DNA of 64,000 nt from Desulfobacterales bacterium (lineage in GTDB: Bacteria > Desulfobacterota > Desulfobacteria > Desulfobacterales > SURF-7). The stretch's first letter is position 1. The number at the start of each line of letters is the position of its first letter. Shown here one piece after another: positions 41,923-51,060 of the stretch. The position numbers and the translations under genes were made by a program. The stretch lies in assembly GCA_028277765.1 (NCBI GenBank), contig JANQFQ010000073.1, positions 1 to 64,000 of the forward strand, in the 5' to 3' direction. The notes beneath the pieces are model-generated. The model did no database searches, had not been told where the DNA came from, and saw only the letters and a program-made list of their open reading frames with translations.

Positions 41923-44814
41923 ATGAGATTAAGCGATTCATTATTTAAAAAATTAGTTGTACTGAATACCATTTGTGTAATGCTGATATCACTATTGGGT
42001 GTTGTTTGGGTGAGTATCAATAAAGATGCACTCCTGAAAAGGATAAAGAGTGCAACCGAACTGGAGTTGCATCAATCTAAAATTATCGGTCCATCTGTTT
42101 CAGATACGACATTTTCCTCATATGATATAAAAATCAATCCTGCATATTTACGTGATATTCAGCTGTTAATTGAAAAAATGGCTGTTAAAGGAGTGATGGC
42201 AAATGAAGATAAAAAATGGTATCCGGTTCGATTTATTGACAAGGGACAGGAATACAAGGGGAAAATCAGGTTGCGTGGTGATTTGCCAAATCATTGGATT
42301 AACAGTAAGAAATCATGGCGTTTAAAATTTGACAGAGAAAAGCTTTTTAATGGATATCGTGCATTAAATTTTGTTATTCCCAGCGACAAAGCTTATGAAA
42401 TTGAAAAAATTGCATATGATTTGGCAAAGGAGGAAGGCCTTTTAGCTCCGGATTCAGGTTTTCTTAGACTCAGAATGAATGGCGTCGATACAGGTCTTTA
42501 TTTCTGGTATGAAAATAACAGCAGTGAGATGCTGGAGAAGTGTCAATATCCTGAAGGTGAAATTTTTCGTGATAAAAACACTTGGACACAAACCAGACCA
42601 ACAGGTTACAGCTTTTTCAATAACTGGGAAGAGAATACCGGCGTGTGGCTTTATCCCAGCAATTATGCCGCTACGATTACAAAAGATCCAACGATCGGAT
42701 TTTATTATGAACGATGGGATTACCTGCTTTCCTTATTACGGGATGGGAGTACGCAACAATTTGAAAAAGAGATACCGCATCTCATTGATATGGATAAATA
42801 TCTTAGATGGAATGCCTTGACATGGTTGTTCGGCAGCGTGCACTCACATTTCGGAGATAATCTGCGATGGTATTATGATAATACTCGCGGACTGTTTGAA
42901 CCAATCATGTATGATGTGTTCCGGTATCCTATTGATAACCTGCAGAAAGGAACATTTGAAGCTAAAGAGTACGATCCTTTGGCAAAAAAGATTTTACAAA
43001 ATCCGGAATTTCGAGATCAACGGAATAAATACTTATGGCACTATGTTAATACACTGCAACCTGAAATTATTCAACGGTCGGAACAGGTATTTAATACCAT
43101 CCGGCCTTTTTTGTTCACAGGTATAGATGCTGAAAAGCCCAAAAAAGTGAATAAGTTTCACCGTGAAACCATAAATATCCTTAATCAGAACAGAGATAAT
43201 ATTAAAGGCAACCTGGAATTTTCAAGAGTTTTTATTACCCCGGAAATCACCTTAAACGGAAAAATGCCCGTCTTATCAATAAAGTTGATTCCTGATGCAT
43301 TGGCAAAAATTAAAATCAAGCAGTTAAGATTAGCCTTTAAACGACCTGTTGCAGAGGATACCCGCGATATAAAAGTCTATAAAGAGAAAACTCCGGACGC
43401 AGGTCTTTCTACCGTTCCAGTATCACTATCGGCAAAAGGCAATGAAATAATTTTTACTTTTAAAAACCTAACGATCCAGACACCGGTTGATAAAAATCTT
43501 GTACCGTATCCAGAAGAAGTTATATTTTTCTTTGAAATGCCTCAATCCATGTCTTCTGAATGGAAAACCCCGGGATTTTTTACAGAACTAAAATTGACAT
43601 TTGAAAATGACATAACCCATGAGATTATCAAAGACAACAATCTGTATCAGACACCTGTTGAATATAAATTCCAGAAGAAGATGATGACAAATTTATTTTT
43701 ACCTGTTGATACATTTATTGAAAAAAGCGGACTGCCTTTTAAGATACGAGAGAAGGAACTCATTCTTGAAAGGGGTACTTATAGTGTCAATCAGGATTTA
43801 ATTGTTCCTGTAGATTACAGGCTGCATATCCATTCAGGTGTTATTTTAAAAATGGGAACGGGGGTGAGCATCATAACCTATCAGCCTTTAAAAATTGCTG
43901 GAACCAGGGAAAGCAGGGTTGTCATTGAAGCAAAGGATAGTCAAAAAGCATGGGGTTCTCTATCTGTTATCAATGCAAAAGAGATGTCGGAGATAGACTT
44001 TTTAAATATTAGCGGTGGCAGCGAAGACCGGATTAGTGGCCTTTATGTTTCCGGACAATTCTGTTTTTATAGTTCAGATGTAAAATTGCGGCATTGTACT
44101 ATTTCAGATGGAAAGGCAGACGATGGGCTTAATATTAAAAACGCAACTATGACCATTATGAATTGTGAATTCATCGATAACAGTGCAGATGCATTTGACG
44201 GGGACTGGGTGAAGGGAAAAATCAGTCATTCACAATTTAAAAATAATGGAGGAGATGGCATTGATCTTTCCGGATCTGTCGTTATTACTGAGAATAATCT
44301 TTTGTCCGGAATGGGAGACAAAGCATTAAGCATCGGTGAAAAGAGCACTTTCTACGGGATTAATAATGTTATCAGAAATTCAAATATTGGTGTTGCATCC
44401 AAAGATTTATCCAATACAAATCTTTATGCAAGTGTTTTTTACGCAAACACAACGGCGATAGCGTTATACCGTAAAAAACAGACATTCGGTGGCGGCCAGG
44501 GCTTTGTTGCAAGTACATTGTTCTGGAAAAATACAGCTGATTTCGAATTGGATCGTGAATCAACACTTAAACTGGTTGGCGTAGGCCTTGAGAATTGGTC
44601 ACCGCAGGAGGGTATTGAAACCGAAGATATACGGGTTGGCCCCATCTCCGAAAGCTATCGAACCATCGGAGAAGCTGATTTTTCTTATATAAATTCAAAG
44701 GAATCTCCATTCAAAAAAGGACCAGTAATACACCTACAGCCGGTTGAAGGCGTTTCACTGCCTGAGTTCTCAAAACATCCAATTGGGCTTACTTGTTCAC
44801 TGGAGATTGAATGA
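41923..44814 (+). CDS. CotH-like kinase domain fused to a parallel beta-helix
   Basis: 963 residues, with one N-terminal membrane anchor (about 12-32) leading to an extracytoplasmic body. Residues about 100-400 match CotH: GKIRLRGDLPNHWI, KKSWRLKF, GLYFWYENNS and the acidic IMYDVFRYPID segment. Residues about 680-900 form a right-handed beta-helix with ISDGKADDGLNIK, NCEFIDNSADAFDGDW and HSQFKNNGGDGIDL. CotH proteins are atypical kinases that phosphorylate secreted proteins. Here the beta-helix may target polysaccharide. The stop overlaps the VTC gene by 4 nt. Catalytic residues were not verified individually. Confidence 0.82.
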   Translation: MRLSDSLFKKLVVLNTICVMLISLLGVVWVSINKDALLKRIKSATELELHQSKIIGPSVSDTTFSSYDIKINPAYLRDIQLLIEKMAVKGVMANEDKKWYPVRFIDKGQEYKGKIRLRGDLPNHWINSKKSWRLKFDREKLFNGYRALNFVIPSDKAYEIEKIAYDLAKEEGLLAPDSGFLRLRMNGVDTGLYFWYENNSSEMLEKCQYPEGEIFRDKNTWTQTRPTGYSFFNNWEENTGVWLYPSNYAATITKDPTIGFYYERWDYLLSLLRDGSTQQFEKEIPHLIDMDKYLRWNALTWLFGSVHSHFGDNLRWYYDNTRGLFEPIMYDVFRYPIDNLQKGTFEAKEYDPLAKKILQNPEFRDQRNKYLWHYVNTLQPEIIQRSEQVFNTIRPFLFTGIDAEKPKKVNKFHRETINILNQNRDNIKGNLEFSRVFITPEITLNGKMPVLSIKLIPDALAKIKIKQLRLAFKRPVAEDTRDIKVYKEKTPDAGLSTVPVSLSAKGNEIIFTFKNLTIQTPVDKNLVPYPEEVIFFFEMPQSMSSEWKTPGFFTELKLTFENDITHEIIKDNNLYQTPVEYKFQKKMMTNLFLPVDTFIEKSGLPFKIREKELILERGTYSVNQDLIVPVDYRLHIHSGVILKMGTGVSIITYQPLKIAGTRESRVVIEAKDSQKAWGSLSVINAKEMSEIDFLNISGGSEDRISGLYVSGQFCFYSSDVKLRHCTISDGKADDGLNIKNATMTIMNCEFIDNSADAFDGDWVKGKISHSQFKNNGGDGIDLSGSVVITENNLLSGMGDKALSIGEKSTFYGINNVIRNSNIGVASKDLSNTNLYASVFYANTTAIALYRKKQTFGGGQGFVASTLFWKNTADFELDRESTLKLVGVGLENWSPQEGIETEDIRVGPISESYRTIGEADFSYINSKESPFKKGPVIHLQPVEGVSLPEFSKHPIGLTCSLEIE

Positions 44815-45521
44815 TGTCGTATAAACCGAGATTTGAACTGAAGTATCAATTGACGATTTTTGAATATTTAAAGGTCAAAAACCGTATGATCAGCCATGTA
44901 TGCCTTGATGATTACTCAGCGAGAAGCGACGCAGGAAGATATTTTATCAGAAGTTTATATTATGATACGTTTGACTATAGAGCTTATGCGGAGAAAATTA
45001 CAGGAGAACTGAATCGTATAAAAATTAGAATGCGAAGTTATTTTGAGAACAAAGAATCAGCTCCATTTGTCAGTGCTGAGTTGAAAACACGAAAAGGCAG
45101 CCAGATTACTAAATTTTCAACTCATATTCCAATTGATCATTATATACGTTTTGAACAAACAGGATCCTGGCAAACAGATGATAATCCTGTTCTAACAGAG
45201 ATCAAACGGTTAATAATACTGAATGCGCTTACACCCAAACTGCTTGTAGATTATGAGCGCGAAGCTTATTATCCTAGAGATAAAAATGAAGTACGTATAA
45301 CTTTTGATCACAGTATCCGTTTTGCCAGTTCAAATGAATTATATCCTAAAAAAGCCTTTTTTCGTTCAAAAGATCCCCATCTTGTTGTTATGGAAATAAA
45401 AACAGGGTCTGTGTATCCGAGATGGCTTGAAAATATTATTACCCACTATGGCTTAAAGTCAGTTCCAAACAGTAAATATGCGCATGGCATAGAACAAACA
45501 CAGCACGCTATGTTTTTATAA
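44811..45521 (+). CDS. VTC-domain polyphosphate polymerase-like protein
   Basis: 236 residues. The VTC tunnel-fold elements are visible: RFELKYQL at the start, RSLYYDT, RIKIRMRSY, VSAELKTRKGSQITKFS, DYEREAY, and VVMEIKTGSVYPRWL. The alternating basic and acidic strands line the polyphosphate tunnel in characterised members. It is cytoplasmic with no membrane span of its own. ATG 44811 or the adjacent 44814 may be used. It is the third gene of a CotH-VTC-DUF4956 set, all in one operon, and could polymerise phosphate or another nucleotide-derived product. Confidence 0.87.
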   Translation: MMSYKPRFELKYQLTIFEYLKVKNRMISHVCLDDYSARSDAGRYFIRSLYYDTFDYRAYAEKITGELNRIKIRMRSYFENKESAPFVSAELKTRKGSQITKFSTHIPIDHYIRFEQTGSWQTDDNPVLTEIKRLIILNALTPKLLVDYEREAYYPRDKNEVRITFDHSIRFASSNELYPKKAFFRSKDPHLVVMEIKTGSVYPRWLENIITHYGLKSVPNSKYAHGIEQTQHAMFL

Positions 45522-45572
45522 TGGATATCGGTACTGAACGAAACTGAGGCAACCGGGATCTGATATAATTTT

Positions 45573-46886
45573 ATGGACGTTAAACATTCAACCACATCAA
45601 AAAGTCCGATCCGTGTCCTTTTTTTGGCCTGGGGCTATTCAATACACGCAGAACGCCGGATCAAAATATTTATTGATGATCCATTCTTTCAAGTGGCTGT
45701 TGTTTCGACATATGATTACGGTTTCAAGAATGCTGTTAATATACAGCTGACAGATGCCATTTTGAAACGGGCAAAGACGCTTAATACTGGTGGCTGTCAG
45801 AATAATAAAGAAAACACCTCTGATGACGGTATTTTTATCTCACGTTTTAAAAAAAGCTTTAAAACATTGATATCCCACTTCGTGCCAGGGATAGTATTAA
45901 CTATCGCTCATGATCTAAAAAAATGTTTGAAAGACATTAAAATACTGCAATCATCGGTTAATGACTTTTCCCCGCATGTGATTTTTTTGCAGACTCTTTT
46001 ATATCCATGTTATCTTTCATATTTTCTTAATAGGAAAATACCAAAAATTATCACATTTTGGAACGGGGACGTCATCTGGTGGGCACAAAATACAGGTATC
46101 GAAAAGATTTTAAAAAAGCGGATTGTACAATATGGATCAAAAACGGCCGCTGCAATCACTGTTAATTCAAAAAGCGCTTTTAATGCTTGTCTTGACTATG
46201 GCGCAGACGAAAAGAATATCCATTTAATAAGATATCCTGGTGTAGAGTTGAAAAAATTTTATCCTGTGTTAAAAGAAAAAGCTAGAAAGAAGACAGGGAT
46301 AAAATCACGGCATGTTGTTCTATGCCCAAGGGGCATCGGGGGCTATTTAAACAGTGATGTGATTGTTGAAGCCGTTCCCAGAGTAATAGAAAAATATCCT
46401 GATGTGCTTTTCCTGTTCATTTCTGACGTGGGTATGAAAGATTATCTTGAATGTCATCAAAAAAGAGCAGAAGAATTGGGTATTGAAAAGTATATCATAT
46501 GGAACGGACGCGTGGAGTGGGAACTGATGCCCGAATATTATAATTCATCAGACGTGGTTGTTTCAATTTCATCAAATGATTCACTGCCCAATTGTATGGT
46601 TGAAGCTATGGCTTGCGGTATTCCTGTGATTATGGGAGATATTCCGCAGATTCGTGACTGGATTATTGATGGCACCAATGGATTTCTTATTGATCCGAGA
46701 GACCCGGATGATCTGGCAAAAAAAATTATTGAAATGCTTAATGATAATGGAAAAGCAAGCAGATTTATCAAATATAATATCGACGTTGTCCACCGGGAAA
46801 TGGACAGCGAAAAAAATATAACGAAGGTAAAAGAAATCATATGCAAAGTTGGACAGGAATTTATTCAGGAAAAAGTAATTGTATAA
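45573..46886 (+). CDS. Glycosyltransferase family 4 protein
   Basis: 437 residues of GT-B architecture. The N-terminal half opens with VLFLAWGYSIHAERRI. The C-terminal half has the nucleotide-sugar site: CPRGIGGYLNSDVI, WNGRVEWELMPEYYNSSD and SSNDSLPNCMVEAMACGIPVI, with the E-x7-E-like region intact. It would add one sugar to the lipid-linked chain on the cytoplasmic side. Donor unknown. It starts the downstream polysaccharide block after the VTC gene, with a 51-nt gap. Confidence 0.85.
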   Translation: MDVKHSTTSKSPIRVLFLAWGYSIHAERRIKIFIDDPFFQVAVVSTYDYGFKNAVNIQLTDAILKRAKTLNTGGCQNNKENTSDDGIFISRFKKSFKTLISHFVPGIVLTIAHDLKKCLKDIKILQSSVNDFSPHVIFLQTLLYPCYLSYFLNRKIPKIITFWNGDVIWWAQNTGIEKILKKRIVQYGSKTAAAITVNSKSAFNACLDYGADEKNIHLIRYPGVELKKFYPVLKEKARKKTGIKSRHVVLCPRGIGGYLNSDVIVEAVPRVIEKYPDVLFLFISDVGMKDYLECHQKRAEELGIEKYIIWNGRVEWELMPEYYNSSDVVVSISSNDSLPNCMVEAMACGIPVIMGDIPQIRDWIIDGTNGFLIDPRDPDDLAKKIIEMLNDNGKASRFIKYNIDVVHREMDSEKNITKVKEIICKVGQEFIQEKVIV

Positions 46887-46913
46887 CATAATTTTGAATG
46901 TCTGAGAGAGAAT

Positions 46914-47906
46914 ATGATCGTTGATAAAAAAATATTTATTACAGGGGGCGCGGGATTTATCGGTACAAAGTTAATTGAGAGACTGATCGATAAAAATAAA
47001 ATTGTTGTGTTTGATAACCTGACACGAGACTCTTTAAAGAATTCTTCATTTGCCAACCATGAAAATCTAAAGTTGGTCCTGGGTAATGTATTAGATGTTA
47101 ATGCACTTGAAACGTCTATTGCCGGTTTTGATATAGTTGTCCATGCAGCGGCAATCGCCGGTATAGATACGGTACTGAAGAAACCAGTTGAGACCATGAG
47201 AATTAATATGATTGGAACGGCAAATGTTTTGGACGTGGCATATAGAACATGTAAAGTTGAACGTTTCCTTGATTTCTCAACATCCGAGGTTTTTGGTTCA
47301 CACGCATTTAAAAGTGAAGAGACAGACAATACTGTGTCCGGTAGCGCTGGAGAAGCACGTTGGGTTTACGGTGTCAGTAAACTGGCCGGCGAACATCTTA
47401 CACATGCGTATTACAAAGAGTTCGGGCTCCCCACTGTCACGGTTCGACCGTTTAATATCTATGGTCCTGGTCAGGTTGGTGAGGGGGCATTGCAGATATT
47501 TATCCGGAAAGCATTGCAGGATGAAGATATATATATTTTCGGTGACGGTGCTCAGATCCGGGCTTGGTGCTATGTTGATGACATGATTGATGGCATTATA
47601 CTGGGATTGGAGCATCCTGATGCTGTGGGAGAGTCTTTTAATATTGGAAATTCCAGAGCGATTCGCACGATTCTAGGCTTGGCGGAAGCTGTTTGCAGGA
47701 TATTAAATTCTAAATCAAAAATAGTATTTAAACCACCCCTTTCAGCTGATATTGAGCTCAGGATTCCCAGCACCAGTAAAGCAAAAAGACTGATAGGATT
47801 TGATGCAAAGGTTGATCTTCAAGATGGTATTATAAGAACTGCAGAATGGTATAAACAGAATATGTCTAAACTTCGACCCCTGCCTGATATTTTTAACGCT
47901 AAATAA
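46914..47906 (+). CDS. NAD-dependent sugar epimerase/dehydratase (extended SDR)
   Basis: 330 residues with GGAGFIGT at the N-terminus, [12 protein letters not shown], the active-site FSTSEVFG and YGVSK (YxxxK). [14 protein letters not shown] and [13 protein letters not shown] complete the family pattern. Similar enzymes are UDP-glucose/GlcNAc 4-epimerases, uronate decarboxylases or 4,6-dehydratases. The STSEVFG version with a Ser before Glu does not decide between them. It lies directly before a DegT aminotransferase, which suggests provision of a keto sugar. Confidence 0.82.
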   Translation: MIVDKKIFITGGAGFIGTKLIERLIDKNKIVVFDNLTRDSLKNSSFANHENLKLVLGNVLDVNALETSIAGFDIVVHAAAIAGIDTVLKKPVETMRINMIGTANVLDVAYRTCKVERFLDFSTSEVFGSHAFKSEETDNTVSGSAGEARWVYGVSKLAGEHLTHAYYKEFGLPTVTVRPFNIYGPGQVGEGALQIFIRKALQDEDIYIFGDGAQIRAWCYVDDMIDGIILGLEHPDAVGESFNIGNSRAIRTILGLAEAVCRILNSKSKIVFKPPLSADIELRIPSTSKAKRLIGFDAKVDLQDGIIRTAEWYKQNMSKLRPLPDIFNAK

Positions 47907-47918
47907 AGAAATTAAAAA

Positions 47919-49049
47919 ATGATTCGATTAACTGTCCCTCAGATTAGTGACGAGGAATGCGCCGCGGTTGAGCGGGTACTGCGTAGTGGATTTCTTGTCC
48001 AAGGCGAGGAATGTGAAAAGTTTGAACATGAACTAGCAACGTATATTGGTTGTGAAGAAACAGTATTGGTTTCTTCAGGGACTGCGGCTCTGCATTTATC
48101 TTTGATCGCGTCCGGTATTGGGAATGGAGATGCAGTGATTGTGCCGGACTTTACTTTTCCGGCCACGGCAAATGTTGTCGAACTTGTTGGTGCTAAACCA
48201 CTATTTGCCGATGTTCATCCCAATTCATACAATATCAATGCTCAAACGATTCAGAATGTAATTGATAATTGGGATGGATCTGAAAAGATTAGCGCTGTCA
48301 TACCGGTTCATGAATTTGGTTGTCCCGCACCAATGACAGAGATTGTAAAAATCGCCAAAAAATACCATCTAAAGGTTATCGAAGATGCCGCCTGCGCACT
48401 TGGTGCTGAATATGATGAAAAAAAGGTCGGTACTTATGGAGATGCCGGATGCTTTTCTTTTCATCCGCGGAAGGTTCTGACCACGGGTGAGGGAGGAGCT
48501 GTAGCCTGCAATCATCATGAAACAGTGATAAAATTACGGGCATTACGAAATCATGGGATTAGACTTGATCAGTCAGTGGGCGGATTCAACATGCCGGGAT
48601 TTAATTATCGAATGACCGATTTTCAAGCGGCGATGGGCAGGGTTCAGTTAATTAAATTTAATGCATGGATTGAACAACGTCGCTTTATTCAAAAGTTGTA
48701 TCATGAAGCAATGCGTGATTTGCCTGTTCGTTTGCCTGATACTATTAACGGTCATTCATGGCAGACATATATGATTTGCTTGCCCGATGAGATTAACCGG
48801 GATGATATCATTAGGAAATTACTGGAAAATGATGTTGAGACAAATTTTGGGGCGCATTGTCTTCATATGCAGGAATATTACCAACGAACGTATCCTGAAG
48901 ATATCAAAAAACTATCCGGTAATACGTCGGAAAAACTTTTCAATCATGGCTTGGCGCTTCCATTATATCAAGGAATGACTGAAGAAGATGTGATGACTGT
49001 TGTTAGATCATTAAAGAAAGTACTAGATTCGTTTAAGACTCTTGGATAG
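47919..49049 (+). CDS. DegT/DnrJ/EryC1/StrS sugar aminotransferase (second)
   Basis: 376 residues with the PLP lysine at Lys185 in FSFHPRKVLTTGEGG. VSSGTAALHLSLIASGIG and IEDAACALGAEY are standard for the family. The HPRKVLTTGEGG form is common in aminotransferases acting on 3- or 4-keto UDP or GDP sugars (perosamine- and WbpE-type). It overlaps nothing but lies 12 nt after the SDR, so the two are expressed together. It is a candidate for the missing WlbC step or for a new amino sugar. Confidence 0.88.
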   Translation: MIRLTVPQISDEECAAVERVLRSGFLVQGEECEKFEHELATYIGCEETVLVSSGTAALHLSLIASGIGNGDAVIVPDFTFPATANVVELVGAKPLFADVHPNSYNINAQTIQNVIDNWDGSEKISAVIPVHEFGCPAPMTEIVKIAKKYHLKVIEDAACALGAEYDEKKVGTYGDAGCFSFHPRKVLTTGEGGAVACNHHETVIKLRALRNHGIRLDQSVGGFNMPGFNYRMTDFQAAMGRVQLIKFNAWIEQRRFIQKLYHEAMRDLPVRLPDTINGHSWQTYMICLPDEINRDDIIRKLLENDVETNFGAHCLHMQEYYQRTYPEDIKKLSGNTSEKLFNHGLALPLYQGMTEEDVMTVVRSLKKVLDSFKTLG

Positions 49050-49084
49050 CTCAGATTTCAGAAAATTGAAATGGAATTTGAAAA

Positions 49085-49618
49085 ATGAATATTAATGAGC
49101 ACAAAAAATATGTTGGCCATGGAAATGGGAAGTTCAGCAAGAATGATTTAAAAAAAATTGGTAATAATGTAATTTTTGAAGATCATATACTTGTCTTTCA
49201 TCCGGAAAATATAAGTATTGGTAACAATGTTTATATAGGCCATAATACGATACTTAAAGGCTATTATAAAAATGAAATGACAATCGGTGATCATACCTGG
49301 ATCGGGCAGGGCTGTTTTTTTCACAGTGCCGGTGGATTGGAAATTGGCTGTGGTATTGGCATTGGCCCAATGGTTAAAATTATAACATCAACACATGATC
49401 AGGATGGTGGGGATGATGTTGTGATGTTCAATGAAATAATGTTTAGGAAAGTTGTGATAGAAGATGGAAGTGATATCGGGATAGGTTCAATTATTTTACC
49501 CGGTGTTACTGTGGGTGAAGGTTCGGTTATCGGCGCTGGTTCTGTTGTAACCAAAAGCATTCCTCCATACGTAATAGCGGCTGGCTCTCCTGCAAAGATA
49601 ATTAGAAAAAGAAAATAG
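49085..49618 (+). CDS. Left-handed beta-helix acyltransferase
   Basis: 177 residues of hexapeptide repeats. FHPENISIGNNVYIGHNTI, MTIGDHTWIGQG and IGPMVKIITSTHDQ place it among CysE/WbbJ-type O- or N-acetyltransferases; the last segment contains the catalytic histidine. DVVMFNE and VVIEDGSDIGIGSI lead to the C-terminal VTKSIPPYVIAAGSPAKII. With the aminotransferase just upstream, N-acetylation of the new amino sugar is likely. Soluble trimer expected. Confidence 0.85.
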   Translation: MNINEHKKYVGHGNGKFSKNDLKKIGNNVIFEDHILVFHPENISIGNNVYIGHNTILKGYYKNEMTIGDHTWIGQGCFFHSAGGLEIGCGIGIGPMVKIITSTHDQDGGDDVVMFNEIMFRKVVIEDGSDIGIGSIILPGVTVGEGSVIGAGSVVTKSIPPYVIAAGSPAKIIRKRK

Positions 49619-49619
49619 T

Positions 49620-50798
49620 ATGAATATTTTAATTGTATCATCGATGTTTCCCCCTATTCAGACTGGAACATCTTTTTACACAAAAAACTTGGCTGAGAAA
49701 TTTACAGAAATGGGGCATCAGGTTACGTTAGTCACTTTAAAAAACAAACATGCCGTAGATGATAATTATTCATTCCAGACAAACCGCTTGAAGGCTCTTC
49801 ATATCCCGATATTTAATTTTTTTAAACATTTTAGAATCTGTTCATTTTATCCTCAAAATTATTTTATTTTAAGCCGAATAGCAAAAAAAAACCGGTCAGA
49901 TGTCATCCTTTTAGTCAACCATTATTTGGATATCGCCTTTCCAGCAATAATCGCTTCGCTCTGGAATGGCATCCCCTTAATATGTTCGGTCGGCACACAA
50001 TTACAGTCGGCTAATCCTCGAAGAAATTTAATTCTTAAAATATTGGACCGGTTAATCTGTGGAATAACAATTTTTCCATTTTGCGATAAAATTATAGCTT
50101 GGGATAAACAGATAGAACAATATCTTAAAGACCGGCAGGGTAAAAATATTTTACCTAAAATAGTGATCATTAATTATGGCGTTAACGGTGATATTAATTA
50201 TTTTCTTTCGCACAAACATGATTACCATTTAAAAGATCAGATCTTAGGAATTGGATCCATCATTGATCAGCGTAATTTTATTCCGCTCATTAAAGCGTTT
50301 AAGAATATTGCTGAGGATTACCCGGAAATCCGTCTGAAAATTATTGGCCATATTTATTATAAGAAAACCGTGAAAGTGGCTGAACAGCTCAACCTCGGCG
50401 ACCGGATTGAATTTACCGGTGAATTGTCCCATGACGATGTTTTGGATGAATTGAAGAAAAGCGATATTTATTTTGTATCATTGACTGGTGAATATGTGGG
50501 CTTGGGAACCGCTACCATTGAAGCCATGCTGATGGGAATTCCGGCAATTGCCAATGTTCCACCTGATTTATTAGGTGATGTTGAACTGGTGGATCATGAG
50601 AATTATTTATATTGTGACAGCAAGGATATTCAACAGGTAGAGTCAAGAATTAGGACGCTTTTATCAAGCAGCGAAAAAAGAGAAAAAATCGGTCAAAACG
50701 GTCGGAAGTTTATTTCGGAGAATTTAAAATGGGACAAAGTTGTTAATCATATGGAGCAACTTTTTATGACTGAAATTAATAATCAAGAAGCAAAATAA
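49620..50798 (+). CDS. Glycosyltransferase family 4 protein
   Basis: 392 residues. The start MNILIVSSMFPPIQTGTSFY is a classical GT4 opening. The donor-binding half includes GIGSIIDQRNFIPLI, LGDRIEFTGELSHDDVLDELKKSD and YVGLGTATIEAMLMGIPAIA (E-x7-E). Starts 1 nt after the acyltransferase stop. It should extend the lipid-linked oligosaccharide at the cytoplasmic face. Sugar specificity cannot be inferred. Confidence 0.88.
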   Translation: MNILIVSSMFPPIQTGTSFYTKNLAEKFTEMGHQVTLVTLKNKHAVDDNYSFQTNRLKALHIPIFNFFKHFRICSFYPQNYFILSRIAKKNRSDVILLVNHYLDIAFPAIIASLWNGIPLICSVGTQLQSANPRRNLILKILDRLICGITIFPFCDKIIAWDKQIEQYLKDRQGKNILPKIVIINYGVNGDINYFLSHKHDYHLKDQILGIGSIIDQRNFIPLIKAFKNIAEDYPEIRLKIIGHIYYKKTVKVAEQLNLGDRIEFTGELSHDDVLDELKKSDIYFVSLTGEYVGLGTATIEAMLMGIPAIANVPPDLLGDVELVDHENYLYCDSKDIQQVESRIRTLLSSSEKREKIGQNGRKFISENLKWDKVVNHMEQLFMTEINNQEAK

Positions 50799-50799
50799 T

Positions 50800-51054
50800 A
50801 TGGAAAACAGATTCAAAGGAATAATGCCATGGAGAAAAAAACTGATTGAAATTATTCTGGTTACCTGGATTTTGATCATCATGTTTTTCTGGTGGATACT
50901 GAACGAATTACCCGGTTTTAAATATAAATTTGTGAGAAAGATGCCGTATTATTCGGATATAAGATCTGTTCTCAAAACAACCCAAAAAAAAGTTCGGCCA
51001 TATATTTACCGGCCTTACATCTGGGACGTAAACTCGAAAAAAAAAGAAAAGTAA
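50800..51054 (+). CDS. Small single-span membrane protein
   Basis: 84 residues, starting 1 nt after the glycosyltransferase stop and ending 6 nt before the polytopic protein gene, so it is clearly part of the operon. A basic N-terminus leads into one hydrophobic helix (IILVTWILIIMFFWWIL, about residues 18-34), followed by a positively charged tail with RPYIYRPYIWD. No known family is recognised. It may be an accessory subunit for the adjacent membrane enzyme. Confidence 0.65.
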   Translation: MENRFKGIMPWRKKLIEIILVTWILIIMFFWWILNELPGFKYKFVRKMPYYSDIRSVLKTTQKKVRPYIYRPYIWDVNSKKKEK

Positions 51055-51060
51055 GATCCT

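Noticed and set aside
45561-45572. TATAAT-like box just before the GT4 gene at 45573
   Set aside because: It is only a few nt before the start codon and has no -35 partner, so it cannot serve as a promoter for a normally led transcript.
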